DNA of 64,000 nt from Alcanivorax hongdengensis A-11-3 (GCF_000300995.1 NZ_AMRJ01000009.1:1-64000), one strand, 5' to 3'. Shown: positions 1 to 8,370, numbered from the stretch's first letter. The notes: generated from the sequence alone by a model not told the origin. Made by a program: numbers and translations.

Positions 1-197
1 GGGCGCCCTTTTGAAGGTGTATGTCGATCCACCGAACGAGTGTGGGCCAGCCTGTAAGCCCCAAAGGGCGCGCCCTGAAGCGCGCATCTGCTGCGCCTTG
101 CCCCTAGCAAAGGGAACCACCCTGTCCGTCGTGACAAGACACAACAGCTGCACGCTTCAGGCCACGCTGAGTATGTAAGGGGTTTTTCAGAGGTTCC

Positions 198-455
198 TTA
201 AAAACCGGCAAGGTGAAAGGCCAGCATGCCGGCCAGCACGAATACCAGCAGGCCCACGCCGCTGACCCACATGCCCTGGTGGTTGCCTGTCTTCCAGCCC
301 TGCTGATGGCTGGCTGATGGATAGCGTCCCAGAGTCAGGACTTTGACCACCGGCCAGCCCAGATAGTAGAAAACACACTCAAAAAGCAGATTCAGTAGCA
401 GGTAACCCAGGGCACGGCCAAAGCCTCTGATAATGGCTTCAAGAAAGTCATCCAT
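198..455 (-). CDS. Small two-helix membrane protein, hypothetical
   Basis: An 85-residue protein with an amphipathic N-terminus (MDDFLEAIIRGFGRALGY), one hydrophobic segment at about residues 15-40 and a second at about 62-83, so probably an inner-membrane protein with a short hydrophilic loop. The frame stays open upstream to 563, but those extra codons come from a repetitive palindromic element (530-606), so the ATG at 455 is preferred. The Shine-Dalgarno match is weak. It is the last gene of a minus-strand group after the Trm112-like gene and pldA, about 190 bp behind pldA, so it may have its own promoter. I do not recognise the family and no function is proposed. Confidence 0.55.
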   Translation of the reverse strand: MDDFLEAIIRGFGRALGYLLLNLLFECVFYYLGWPVVKVLTLGRYPSASHQQGWKTGNHQGMWVSGVGLLVFVLAGMLAFHLAGF

Positions 456-529
456 GAACTGTCCGGTCTGTGTCGTTGTTTTTTCGGTGTCGGTTTTGTT
501 CGGTGCACCGCTGCCTGCATCAAAGCGAT

Positions 530-606
530 TTTCACCACAGAGGGCGCAGAGCACACTGAGCAAACTACCGGTTTTCCGCAGTCACCTCTGTGTACTCTCT
601 GGGTGA
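530..606. repeat. Imperfect palindromic repeat, copy 1 (CACCACAGAGGG family)
   Basis: The left arm at 530-560 starts TTTCACCACAGAGGG, and the right arm at 585-606 reads CCTCTGTG followed by CTCTCTGGGTGA. The two arms can fold imperfectly. A closer version of the same palindrome, with one mismatch over 18 bp, occurs at 33299-33385, so this is a dispersed intergenic repeat and not coding sequence. Confidence 0.6.
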
Positions 607-642
607 GATTACGCTTTGTCCATCGCGCCGCCAGTGGGGCTC

Positions 643-1686
643 CTACAGGGAGTCGGTCAGCAGGATGCCGAAGCTGAACCGGTTTTCGTAGTTATTGTAG
701 TTGATCAGGGAGTCGCCGTAGCCACTGAACAATTGCACCAGCCCCTTGAAGCGTTTGCTGAGCGGGAAAGAATAGTTGATGCGGGCGGCGCCCTTGTTGT
801 CCGAGCGCAGGTTGTTGCGCAGCATCAGCTCCACCACGTGATTACCGAACGGTCGGCTCACTTCCAGCTGGAAGTTGCCCATGTATTTCTCGATGTCCGG
901 GTTGTCATCGCCACGGGTGTCCTGCGGGTCGTCCTTTTCCTTTTCCGGAATCCGATACCAGGGCCGCACCGACCAGTAATAGGCGCCGGTCTTGAAGATG
1001 TAATCCACGTAAAGACGGTTCCAGCTGCGCGATACCGGCACATCCTGGCCGTTGGACTGGTGATCGAAGCCGACCATGATCAGCTCCGAATCAATCGGGC
1101 CGAATTGCCAGTCCACGGGTTTGGAGGCAAAGATTTCCGGTTCGTAGTTCACTTCGCGAAACGGGGCGGACAATTGATGGTTGTAGGCCTGCCAGTAAAA
1201 GGTGCCGGTGAAGGCCATCCACAGGGTAATGTCGTCGACCAGGTTTTCCTTGATCGGGGCTTTCAGAGACAGCTGGAACTTCACTTCCGTGGGTTGCAGG
1301 TCGCTGTCGTTCTTGGTCGGGTCATGCCACTTGCGGTTGGACCAGTAACTGTAGGGCAGCAGGTAGTTGCGCCGGTGCGGGGTGATCACGAACGGGTTGC
1401 CGCGGGTGTTGTTCTCCAGCGACAGCCGGGCGCGCAGGGCGTCTTCCTGGGCGCTGAGCTTTTGTTTCTGGCCATTGCCGTCGGTGCACCACTGGCGAAT
1501 TTCCTCCAGGGTCACGGCGTCGTCGGCGGTCTGGGCGGAGCGCAGCAGGCAATCATTGAGCTGCTGCGAAGGCGTCATGTCGGAAGGAGGTTCGTCCGGT
1601 ACCGGGTTCTTGCCCTGGGTGTTGTTGTCGGTGGCAGCGAACAGCGGGCTGCTTGCCAGCAGCACCAGGAGCAGCAGATGGCGCAT
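643..1686 (-). CDS. pldA: Outer membrane phospholipase A (PldA)
   Basis: A 347-residue precursor with a signal peptide (about residues 1-17, cleaved near LFAA). The C-terminal two thirds have alternating beta-barrel character. The family active-site motif FDHQSNGQ is present: His209 and Ser211 match E. coli PldA His142/Ser144, and Asn223 sits exactly 14 residues after the His, like E. coli Asn156. The enzyme hydrolyses acyl ester bonds of phospholipids misplaced in the outer leaflet of the outer membrane, working as a calcium-dependent dimer. A Glu/Gln-rich stretch of about 80 residues precedes the barrel, making it longer than the E. coli enzyme. It lies 18 bp downstream of the Trm112-like gene and is probably co-transcribed with it. 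Confidence 0.93.
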   Translation of the reverse strand: MRHLLLLVLLASSPLFAATDNNTQGKNPVPDEPPSDMTPSQQLNDCLLRSAQTADDAVTLEEIRQWCTDGNGQKQKLSAQEDALRARLSLENNTRGNPFVITPHRRNYLLPYSYWSNRKWHDPTKNDSDLQPTEVKFQLSLKAPIKENLVDDITLWMAFTGTFYWQAYNHQLSAPFREVNYEPEIFASKPVDWQFGPIDSELIMVGFDHQSNGQDVPVSRSWNRLYVDYIFKTGAYYWSVRPWYRIPEKEKDDPQDTRGDDNPDIEKYMGNFQLEVSRPFGNHVVELMLRNNLRSDNKGAARINYSFPLSKRFKGLVQLFSGYGDSLINYNNYENRFSFGILLTDSL

Positions 1687-1704
1687 GAAAGATCCTTTTG
1701 CGGG

Positions 1705-1887
1705 TTACTGGCATTCCTCATCGGTCATGGTGCGAGCCTGTTCTTCCAGCATGACAGGAATGCCATCGCGCACCGGATAGGCCAGGCCGCTGGCCTTGCA
1801 CTTGAGTTCGCCGGCTTTTTCATCATAAATCAGCGGCGCCTTGCTGACCGGGCAGACCAGAATATCCAGCAGATTGGGGTCGATCAT
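1705..1887 (-). CDS. Trm112 family protein (YcaR-like)
   Basis: A 60-residue protein with the typical pattern: [13 protein letters not shown] near the start, a second Cys in [12 protein letters not shown], then [14 protein letters not shown]. The bacterial YcaR/Trm112 family are tiny proteins, often encoded beside lipid A or membrane genes, whose eukaryotic relatives activate methyltransferases. The bacterial role is unproven. The start ATG at 1887 has an AAGGAA Shine-Dalgarno. The frame is open further upstream, but that part has no family match. It is divergent from the acyl-CoA dehydrogenase gene at 2154 and shares its 266-bp intergenic region. Confidence 0.9.
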   Translation of the reverse strand: MIDPNLLDILVCPVSKAPLIYDEKAGELKCKASGLAYPVRDGIPVMLEEQARTMTDEECQ

Positions 1888-2018
1888 TTCACCATTCCTT
1901 AACCGGTTTGGCCCGAGTATACCGAAAGCGCTCCGGCTTGCACCGGCGGGGGCGTCGGGCTGACGACTTTTTACCGTTTTTGCCGGTATACAAGGTGTCC
2001 GGGTGGCAAACGGCGGTT

Positions 2019-2034
2019 TCAAACGCTTGTTTGA
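2019..2034. promoter_or_regulatory. PsrA-like operator, TCAAAC-GCTT-GTTTGA
   Basis: A perfect dyad with 6-bp arms TCAAAC and GTTTGA separated by GCTT. It matches the remembered Pseudomonas PsrA consensus (G/C)AAAC-N2-4-GTTT(G/C). PsrA is a TetR-family repressor of beta-oxidation genes that is released by long-chain fatty acids. The site lies 120 bp upstream of an acyl-CoA dehydrogenase start, a fitting target. That PsrA acts here is inferred. Confidence 0.55.
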
Positions 2035-2037
2035 CTT

Positions 2038-2085
2038 GCGGGTCACAAATAGGGCTGGAGACGGGCTGGAGCCCTGACCTAAGAT
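2038..2085 (+). promoter_or_regulatory. Shared promoter module, copy 1 (upstream of first acyl-CoA dehydrogenase)
   Basis: The 14-mer GCGGGTCACAAATA (2038-2051), then GCCCTGAC (2071-2078) and a -10-like TAAGAT (2080-2085). The same three elements in the same order occur before the paralogous gene at 5710-5756. The 14-mer begins 42 bp before the -10-like hexamer here and 41 bp before it there, so it would sit where an activator replaces a -35 box. Confidence 0.5.
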
Positions 2086-2153
2086 TAGCGTCCCAAATAC
2101 AGTGGCGAGCCACGGCCCGCCTCATTGTCACCGATAATCTAGGGAGATTTGAG

Positions 2154-3950
2154 ATGCCGGATTACAAGGCTCCCCTGCGCGATATGCGCTTTGTGCTGAA
2201 TGAAGTGCTGGACCTGGATAGCCACTACGCCAGTCTGGGTCTGGAAGAGGTTAACAGTGAACTGCTGAATGCCTTCCTGGAAGAGGGCGCCAAGTTCGCC
2301 GAGAACGAGCTGGCTCCCCTGAACCGTTCCGGTGATGAGGAAGGCTGTGGTTTCGACAACGGTGTGGTGACCACGCCGAAAGGCTTCAAGGAAGCCTACG
2401 CCAAATACGTGGAAGGCGGCTGGCCGGCCATGGGCGGCGACCCGGAATTCGGCGGCCAGGGCCTGCCCGGTTCCGCCGGTATCGCCATCAGCGAAATGAC
2501 CGGTACCGCCAACTGGTCCTGGAGCATGTACCCGGGCCTGTCCCACGGTGCTGTGGCCACCATCGAAGAGCACGGCACCGACGAGCAGAAGCAGGCCTAC
2601 CTGCCCAAGCTGACCAGCGGTGAATGGACCGGCACCATGTGCCTGACCGAGCCGCACTGTGGTTCCGACCTGGGTATCCTCAAGACCAAGGCCGAGCCCA
2701 ACGCGGACGGCTCCTTCAACATTACCGGCACCAAGATCTTCATCTCCGCCGGTGAGCATGACATGGCCGAGAACATCGTCCACATCGTGCTGGCCCGTCT
2801 GCCCGACGCACCGAAAGGCACCAAGGGGATCTCCCTGTTCATCGTGCCCAAGTTCATGACCGACGGTAATGGCGGTGTGGGCGAGCGCAATGCCGTGACC
2901 TGTGGCTCCATCGAGCACAAGATGGGTATCAAGGCTTCCGCCACCTGCGTAATGAACTTCGACGGCGCCAAGGGCTTTTTGATCGGGCCGGAGAACAAGG
3001 GCCTGAATTGCATGTTCACCTTCATGAACTTCGCCCGTCTGGGTACCGCCATCCAGGGCGTGGCCCACGCGGAGCTGGGTTTCCAGGGTGGCCTGACCTA
3101 CGCCAAAGAGCGTCTGGCCATGCGCAGCCTGTCCGGCCCGAAAAACCCGGACGGCCCGGCGGATCCGATCATCGTTCATCCGGACGTGCGTCGCATGCTG
3201 CTGACCTCCAAGGCCTTCGCCGAAGGCGGCCGTGCGCTGGTTTACCTGTGTGCCCAGCTGGGTGACAAGGTCAAGCTGGAAAAAGACGAGGCGGCCCGCA
3301 AGGAAGCTGACGAGTTGATGGCCCTGCTGACCCCGATCGCCAAGGCCTTCGTTACCGAAGCCGGTCTGGAAGCGGCCAACCATGGCGTTCAGATCTACGG
3401 TGGCCACGGCTTCATCCGTGAGTGGGGCATGGAGCAGAATGTGCGTGATGCACGCATCTCCACCCTCTACGAAGGCACCACTGGCATCCAGGCGCTGGAC
3501 CTGCTGGGTCGTAAAGTGATGATGACTCAGGGCCAGTCCCTGCGTAACTTCACCAAGATCATCCACAAGTTCTGCGAAGCCAACGCCGACAATGCCGACC
3601 TGAAAGAGCTGCTGGAACCGCTGGCCGGTTACAACAAGCAGTGGGGTGAACTGACCCAGGCCATCGGCATGCAAGCCATGCAGAACCCGGATTACGTGGG
3701 TGCCGCGTCGGTGGATTTCCTGATGTACTCCGGTTACGTGACCCTGGCTTACCTGTGGGCGCGCATGGCTTCCGTGGCGCACGCCCAACTGGAAGCCGGT
3801 GCCGGTGACGAGGACTTCTACAAGGCCAAGATCAGCACCGCGAAGTTCTACTTCAAGCGCATCCTGCCGCGCGTGGCCGGTCACAAGGGCGCCATCGAAG
3901 GCGGCCTGGACTGCATGATGGAACTGGACGCCGAGCATTTCGCGTTCTGA
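2154..3950 (+). CDS. Acyl-CoA dehydrogenase, long FadE5/DmdC-like type (paralogue 1)
   Basis: A 598-residue flavoprotein that would catalyse the first, FAD-dependent step of fatty acyl-CoA beta-oxidation. The N-terminus is the family's MPDYKAPLRDMRFVLNEV. The middle domain has CLTEPHCGSDLG and FNITGTKIFISAGEHD. The C-terminal half has FGGHGFIREWGMEQ-type sequence (here YGGHGFIREWGMEQ) and RISTLYEGTTGIQALDLLGR, with the catalytic-type Glu in YEGT. At about 600 residues it belongs to the long class with a C-terminal extension, not the 380-residue MCAD class. The ATG at 2154 follows AGGGAG and matches the paralogue's N-terminus. A PsrA-like dyad and a promoter module shared with the paralogue lie upstream, and a strong terminator follows. 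The natural chain length of the substrate cannot be read from the sequence. Confidence 0.93.
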   Translation: MPDYKAPLRDMRFVLNEVLDLDSHYASLGLEEVNSELLNAFLEEGAKFAENELAPLNRSGDEEGCGFDNGVVTTPKGFKEAYAKYVEGGWPAMGGDPEFGGQGLPGSAGIAISEMTGTANWSWSMYPGLSHGAVATIEEHGTDEQKQAYLPKLTSGEWTGTMCLTEPHCGSDLGILKTKAEPNADGSFNITGTKIFISAGEHDMAENIVHIVLARLPDAPKGTKGISLFIVPKFMTDGNGGVGERNAVTCGSIEHKMGIKASATCVMNFDGAKGFLIGPENKGLNCMFTFMNFARLGTAIQGVAHAELGFQGGLTYAKERLAMRSLSGPKNPDGPADPIIVHPDVRRMLLTSKAFAEGGRALVYLCAQLGDKVKLEKDEAARKEADELMALLTPIAKAFVTEAGLEAANHGVQIYGGHGFIREWGMEQNVRDARISTLYEGTTGIQALDLLGRKVMMTQGQSLRNFTKIIHKFCEANADNADLKELLEPLAGYNKQWGELTQAIGMQAMQNPDYVGAASVDFLMYSGYVTLAYLWARMASVAHAQLEAGAGDEDFYKAKISTAKFYFKRILPRVAGHKGAIEGGLDCMMELDAEHFAF

Positions 3951-3973
3951 TCCTGCCAGTCGGCATGAAAAGG

Positions 3974-4000
3974 GCCCGCCTTCATGGCGGGCTTTTTTTT
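3974..4000 (+). terminator. Rho-independent terminator of first acyl-CoA dehydrogenase gene
   Basis: A 7-bp stem GCCCGCC/GGCGGGC with loop TTCAT, followed directly by eight T residues (3993-4000), 24 bp after the stop codon. Confidence 0.9.
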
Positions 4001-4135
4001 GCCCCGGGATGGGCCCGAAAAAATGATCCGAATCCATAAATTGTCGGCAATGGCTGACACCATCCATTGTCTATTTCGGCTATAGTCGAGCCCGTAATGA
4101 CAAAAACGGGTACATAAAAGGGGAAGGGGATACCC

Positions 4136-5629
4136 ATGAAGAAACTGCTCGCACTGGTTGTGGTGCTGGCGGTAGCGTGGCTGGGGGCCACCTACTATGT
4201 CGGCATGCGTATGGAAAGCGTGGTCCGTGAAGATGTGGCCAAGCGGGAACTCATCCCGGGCCGCAAGGACCTGATGCTGGATGTGCTGGATTACGACCGG
4301 GGCTTGTTCAGCTCCCGTGCGCTGGTCTGCGTGATCGTACAGGGCCAGCTGGCGGCCACCAAGAACCTGGGCGCCATGTCCGGCAAGCTGTGTACTATCA
4401 GCACCATTCACCACGGGCCGCTGGCCTGGACCGAAGACGGCCCCTATTTCGGCCTGGCGGCCAGTCGCGAAGTGCTGGACCTGAGTGAACTGCCCAAGCA
4501 TGGCAAGGCCATGGTCAAGGAACTCTTCAAGGGCAAGCCGCCGCTGGTGGGTACCAGCCGTTATGCCTTTGATGGTGGCATGGCCTACCACCTGACGGTA
4601 TCGCCGGCGAATATGGATTCGCCCATGGGCCAGGTGGCCCTGCAGCAGTTCGATGTGGATGTGTTTCGTCCGTCCGTGGACGGTTATCCGGTCAACGGCT
4701 TCATCACCGTCAAGGGCCTCAAGGTCAATTCCCTGGCCGGCGGCGTGGCGATTCCGTCACTCACCGGCTCGGTGGACGTGCTTGCCATGCTCGGCGATGA
4801 CCTGCCGCTCACCGCCATGAACCTGACCGCCAAGGGCCTGCAATTCATCCAGGGCGACCAGCCCGTGCTGACCCTGGATGCCACTCTGCAGGGCACCAGC
4901 CAGGATCAGGGCAATACCCTGAGCGGCAAGAGCGGCCTGTGGCTGGACAAGGTGTCAGGCCCCATTGTGCCGTTGCCCATGGACAGCGCCTACCTGGGCG
5001 TCAGCTATGACGGCCTGGACAAGCAGGCACTGATCCGTGTGAACCAGCTCAAGAAGGATCTGGACCGCCTGCAGAGCAACATGATGATGGGCATGCTGGA
5101 CCAGGACAGCCAGGCTGGTGGTGATTTCGAGGCGCAAATGAAGAAGATGCGCTCGCTAATGGAAGAGCTCACCCAGGTGGCCAGCGAAAAACTGCTGCGA
5201 CCGGGTAACAGCCGGATGGCCGTGCAACTGCTGGTGGATAACAAGGATCAGCGTCAGTTGAGCCTGGACAGCAAGGCCCGCTACCTGGGCATGGACGGCA
5301 AGAACCTGCCGTTTGACCAGCTGAAGGGCCTGCCGGCGGATGCGTTGAGGAAAATGCTCGACCTGGACGTGCGCCTGGATGTGAATAATGGCCTGATTCC
5401 GCCCATGTTTGCCGACAAGGTCAGCGAGCTGCAGGACCAGGGCCTGGTGGTGCGTGCCGAGCAGGGCTGGAGCGCCTCCGTTATCACCCGCGACGGCGCT
5501 TTGCTGCTCAATGGCCAGCCGGTCACCCAGGACGAGCTGGAACAGCGGCTGCGTTCGTTGGCGCCCACCCCGCCCCAGCCGGCACCGGGGGCGGAGGTTG
5601 ATCCGCTGGCGCAGTTACAGGGCATGTGA
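4136..5629 (+). CDS. DUF945 (YdgA-like) family protein
   Basis: A 497-residue protein with an N-terminal signal anchor (MKKLLALVVVLAVAWLGATYYVG) and a long extracytoplasmic part, including the family-typical VLDYDRGLFSSRA and TISTIHHGPLAW. The segment at about residues 300-360 (KKDLDRLQSN through MKKMRSLMEEL) is charged and helical, possibly coiled coil. The C-terminal end is Pro-rich. YdgA/DUF945 proteins are periplasm-facing inner-membrane proteins of unclear function. The start is the ATG at 4136, behind AAAAGGGGAAGGGG. It sits alone between two terminators, flanked by the two acyl-CoA dehydrogenase genes. Its placement suggests, but does not show, a link to lipid metabolism. Confidence 0.85.
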   Translation: MKKLLALVVVLAVAWLGATYYVGMRMESVVREDVAKRELIPGRKDLMLDVLDYDRGLFSSRALVCVIVQGQLAATKNLGAMSGKLCTISTIHHGPLAWTEDGPYFGLAASREVLDLSELPKHGKAMVKELFKGKPPLVGTSRYAFDGGMAYHLTVSPANMDSPMGQVALQQFDVDVFRPSVDGYPVNGFITVKGLKVNSLAGGVAIPSLTGSVDVLAMLGDDLPLTAMNLTAKGLQFIQGDQPVLTLDATLQGTSQDQGNTLSGKSGLWLDKVSGPIVPLPMDSAYLGVSYDGLDKQALIRVNQLKKDLDRLQSNMMMGMLDQDSQAGGDFEAQMKKMRSLMEELTQVASEKLLRPGNSRMAVQLLVDNKDQRQLSLDSKARYLGMDGKNLPFDQLKGLPADALRKMLDLDVRLDVNNGLIPPMFADKVSELQDQGLVVRAEQGWSASVITRDGALLLNGQPVTQDELEQRLRSLAPTPPQPAPGAEVDPLAQLQGM

Positions 5630-5648
5630 CCCGGATGCTGTACAAGGA

Positions 5649-5671
5649 ACCCGCCGCAAGGCGGGTTTTTT
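5649..5671 (+). terminator. Rho-independent terminator of the DUF945 gene
   Basis: Stem ACCCGCC (5649-5655) and GGCGGGT (5660-5666) with loop GCAA and a T run to 5671. Confidence 0.9.
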
Positions 5672-5709
5672 GTGGGCCGGTGCCGGGATCACCGTGTCGG
5701 GCATGAATG

Positions 5710-5756
5710 GCGGGTCACAAATAAGCCTGTAACCTCGGGCCCTGACTGCCTAAAAT
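5710..5756 (+). promoter_or_regulatory. Shared promoter module, copy 2 (upstream of second acyl-CoA dehydrogenase)
   Basis: GCGGGTCACAAATA at 5710-5723, GCCCTGAC at 5739-5746 and a -10-like TAAAAT at 5751-5756. The 14-mer is identical to 2038-2051. No CAAAC/GTTTG dyad is present here, unlike copy 1. Confidence 0.5.
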
Positions 5757-5788
5757 TCGGCCCCTGCCAAATTTCGGGAGATGTGCAA

Positions 5789-7564
5789 ATGGCGACCTAT
5801 AAAGCGCCCCTCGAGGACATGCGTTTTGTTCTCAACGATGTGTTCAAAGCGGATCAACTGTGGGCCTCCATGCCCGCCACCGCCGAGGTGACCCAGGACC
5901 TGTCCGACGCCATTCTGGAAGAAGCGGGCAAGATGACCGAAGGCCTGCTGTTTCCGCTCAACCGTAACGGTGACGAGCAGGGCTGCAGCTGGAACGACGG
6001 CGAGGTGACCACCCCCGACGGCTTCAAGGATGCCTTCAAGACCTTCGCCGAAAACGGCTGGAGTGCGTTCTCCGGGAATCCGGACTTCGGCGGCCAGGGC
6101 ATGCCCAAGTCCCTGGCGGTGCTGTTCGAGGAAATGATGCACAGCGCCTGTTCGTCCTTTGCCCTGTACCCGGCCCTGACCAGCGGCGCCTGCCTGGCCA
6201 TCGATGCCCACGCCTCTGAGGAGCTCAAGGCCCAGTACCTGCCCAAGCTCTACAGCGGTGAGTGGAGCGGCACCATGTGCCTGACCGAGCCGCACTCCGG
6301 CACTGACCTGGGCATTGGCCGCACCAAGGCCGAGCCCAATGGCGACGGCTCCTATAGCATCACCGGTACCAAGATCTTCATCACCGGTGGCGAGCACGAC
6401 ATGACCGGTAACCATATCCATCTGGTGCTGGCCAAACTGCCGGACGCGCCGGCCGGCTCCAAGGGCATCTCCCTGTTCCTGGTGCCCAAGTTCCTGCCCG
6501 ACGCGGACAACAACCCGGGCGAGCGCAACGGCGCCACCTGTGGCTCCATCGAGCACAAGATGGGCATCAAGGGCTCCGCCACCTGCGTGATGAACTTCGA
6601 CGGCGCCAAGGGCTGGATCATCGGCGAGCCCAACCAGGGTCTGGCCTGCATGTTCACCATGATGAACTACGAGCGCCTGTCCATCGGCCTGCAGGGCCTG
6701 GGGCTGGGTGAAGTGAGCTACCAGAGCGCCGTGGAATACGCCCGCGAGCGTCTGCAGGGTCGCAGCGCCACCGGTGCCAAGAACCCGGAAGGCCCGGCCG
6801 ATCCGATCATCGTGCACGGTGACGTGCGCCGCATGCTGATGAACATGCGCGCCATCAACGAAGGGGGCCGCGCCCTGGCCGCCTACGTGGGCATGCAGCT
6901 GGACACCGCCAAGTTCAGCGAAGACGCGGATGCCAAGAAGAAAGCCGAAGACCGGGTGGCGCTGCTCACCCCGGTGGCCAAGGCGTTCTTCACCGACCGC
7001 GGTCTGGACACCACCATTACCGGCCAGCAGGTGTTCGGTGGCCACGGCTACATCCGTGAGTGGGGCATGGAGCAGTTCGTGCGTGACTGCCGCATCTCAC
7101 AGATCTACGAAGGCACCAACGGTATCCAGGCCCTGGACCTGGCCGGTCGTAAAGTGGCTCGTAATGGTGGCAAGTCCGTGGATGCCTTCCTGGCCGATGC
7201 CCGCGCCTGGCTGGATGCCAATGCCGGCAATGCCCAGCTCGCCGACGTGAGCGAAGCGCTGGACGCCGCGCTGTGCCTGCTCAAGGATGCCACCGACGAA
7301 CTGCTGGCCCAGGCCGGTGCTAACCCGGATGCCATCAGCGCCGCCGCGGTGGAATACCTGGACATCTTCGGCTACGTGATCTACGCTTGGTTGTGGGCAC
7401 AGATGCTGGCAGCCACCGACGGTCGTGATGATGACTTTGCCAAGGCCAAGCGTACTACCGGTCGTTATTACTTCCAGCGTGTACTGCCCCGGGCCCAGTC
7501 CCTGTTCGCGCAGCTCAGCAGTGGTGCCGACACCATGATGAGCCTGGACGGCGACCTGTTCTGA
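5789..7564 (+). CDS. Acyl-CoA dehydrogenase, long FadE5/DmdC-like type (paralogue 2)
   Basis: A 591-residue paralogue of the enzyme at 2154, colinear over its length, starting MATYKAPLEDMRFVLNDV. It has CLTEPHSGTDLG, SITGTKIFITGGEHD, FGGHGYIREWGMEQ and IYEGTNGIQALDLAGR, so the FAD/acyl-CoA core and catalytic Glu are kept. The ATG at 5789 follows TTCGGGAG. It is expected to carry out the dehydrogenation step of beta-oxidation. Two diverged copies this close suggest an old duplication with different chain-length or expression preference, which is inference. A bidirectional terminator separates it from the convergent endonuclease gene. Confidence 0.93.
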   Translation: MATYKAPLEDMRFVLNDVFKADQLWASMPATAEVTQDLSDAILEEAGKMTEGLLFPLNRNGDEQGCSWNDGEVTTPDGFKDAFKTFAENGWSAFSGNPDFGGQGMPKSLAVLFEEMMHSACSSFALYPALTSGACLAIDAHASEELKAQYLPKLYSGEWSGTMCLTEPHSGTDLGIGRTKAEPNGDGSYSITGTKIFITGGEHDMTGNHIHLVLAKLPDAPAGSKGISLFLVPKFLPDADNNPGERNGATCGSIEHKMGIKGSATCVMNFDGAKGWIIGEPNQGLACMFTMMNYERLSIGLQGLGLGEVSYQSAVEYARERLQGRSATGAKNPEGPADPIIVHGDVRRMLMNMRAINEGGRALAAYVGMQLDTAKFSEDADAKKKAEDRVALLTPVAKAFFTDRGLDTTITGQQVFGGHGYIREWGMEQFVRDCRISQIYEGTNGIQALDLAGRKVARNGGKSVDAFLADARAWLDANAGNAQLADVSEALDAALCLLKDATDELLAQAGANPDAISAAAVEYLDIFGYVIYAWLWAQMLAATDGRDDDFAKAKRTTGRYYFQRVLPRAQSLFAQLSSGADTMMSLDGDLF

Positions 7565-7574
7565 GACTGACCGA

Positions 7575-7613
7575 GACACAAAAAAGCCCGGCACCGCCGG
7601 GCTTTTTTGTGTC
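7575..7613. terminator. Bidirectional terminator between acyl-CoA dehydrogenase and endonuclease genes
   Basis: Near-perfect palindrome: an A-rich flank, GCCCGGC (7586-7592), a 3-nt loop, GCCGGGC (7596-7602), then a T run with GTGTC. It serves both convergent genes. Confidence 0.92.
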
Positions 7614-7628
7614 TGGTTCGTGGTGTTG

Positions 7629-8267
7629 TCAGCCGGGGAATTGCAGGCTTACCGGCGAGCGGCTTTTCAGGGTGTCGGCCTTTTTCGGGTCGTCGATGAA
7701 GGGGTTGCTGTTGCCCTGGATGGTTTTGATACGGGCGTTGCGCTGGCGCTCGGCATCATCCACCGGGTCCAGCCGGTTCCACTGCTGATACATTTGCAGG
7801 GTGCCGATCAGCGGCAGGTCGTAGTGGTCGTACATATACAGCATGGCGCGGGCCACATTGCCCTTGGCGTGGTCCGGTGGCTCGAAGCTCTGGAATGACA
7901 GCTTGTAGCCGCAGTCGGCGTCCGAGTTTTCGCTATCCGGCAATTCGCCGAACAGGGTACGGCGCCGATCCAGTTCCGCGTGGCGGGTGACCGGAAACAT
8001 GTTGTGCATGTCCGCCCGCATTTTCACATAGTCGGCATTTTGCTCACAGCTTCTGGCGCTGGAACAGTTGAGGTGGTTACGCAGGTTGCGTTCGGTGTAA
8101 ACGTGCTCAACGGCGATGCGGTCACCGGCTTGAAAGTCTTCCTGACAATACAATGTACGTCCCCCCTGGGCGTACACTTGCTGAATAAACCGCTCATCCA
8201 TGTCGTCCGCCTGCACTGCCTGGCTGATCATGCCCAGCACCAGGAAGGCAAGTGAAACTTTATGCAT
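7629..8267 (-). CDS. endA: Endonuclease I family nuclease (EndA/Vvn-like), periplasmic or secreted
   Basis: A 212-residue precursor with a signal peptide ending near AVQA. The family core is clear: RIAVEHVYTERNLRNH followed by Cys residues, KMRADMHNMFPV, GNVARAMLYMYDHYDLPL, LQMYQQWNRLDPVDDAERQRN and IQGNSNPFIDDP. The VEHV/DMHN region supplies the His and metal ligands of the beta-beta-alpha-metal fold. Such enzymes degrade DNA nonspecifically outside the cytoplasm, and the several cysteines fit disulfide bonds. The gene lies 103 bp downstream of a TetR-type gene on the same strand. A terminator shared with the convergent acyl-CoA dehydrogenase gene follows. The canonical family motif in EndA is usually EHxxP, so the variant EHVYT is worth noting. 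Confidence 0.87.
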   Translation of the reverse strand: MHKVSLAFLVLGMISQAVQADDMDERFIQQVYAQGGRTLYCQEDFQAGDRIAVEHVYTERNLRNHLNCSSARSCEQNADYVKMRADMHNMFPVTRHAELDRRRTLFGELPDSENSDADCGYKLSFQSFEPPDHAKGNVARAMLYMYDHYDLPLIGTLQMYQQWNRLDPVDDAERQRNARIKTIQGNSNPFIDDPKKADTLKSRSPVSLQFPG

Positions 8268-8370
8268 AATGTGATTCCTGTCACACTTTTCTGTGCTTGG
8301 TTGGACTATTTAATGCAGTGACGGGGTTACACAATGTAACCCTATCCGACAGGTGGCGCCAATTTTTCTC

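Noticed and set aside
1..197. Possible gene end or element at the left edge
   Set aside because: Only short palindromes (GGGCGCCC, AGGGCGCGCCCT) are visible. No supported reading frame, RNA gene or terminator could be assigned.
2139..4067. A 642-codon frame antisense to the first acyl-CoA dehydrogenase gene
   Set aside because: Same antisense effect. A similar shadow exists opposite the paralogue, and the sense protein is unambiguous.
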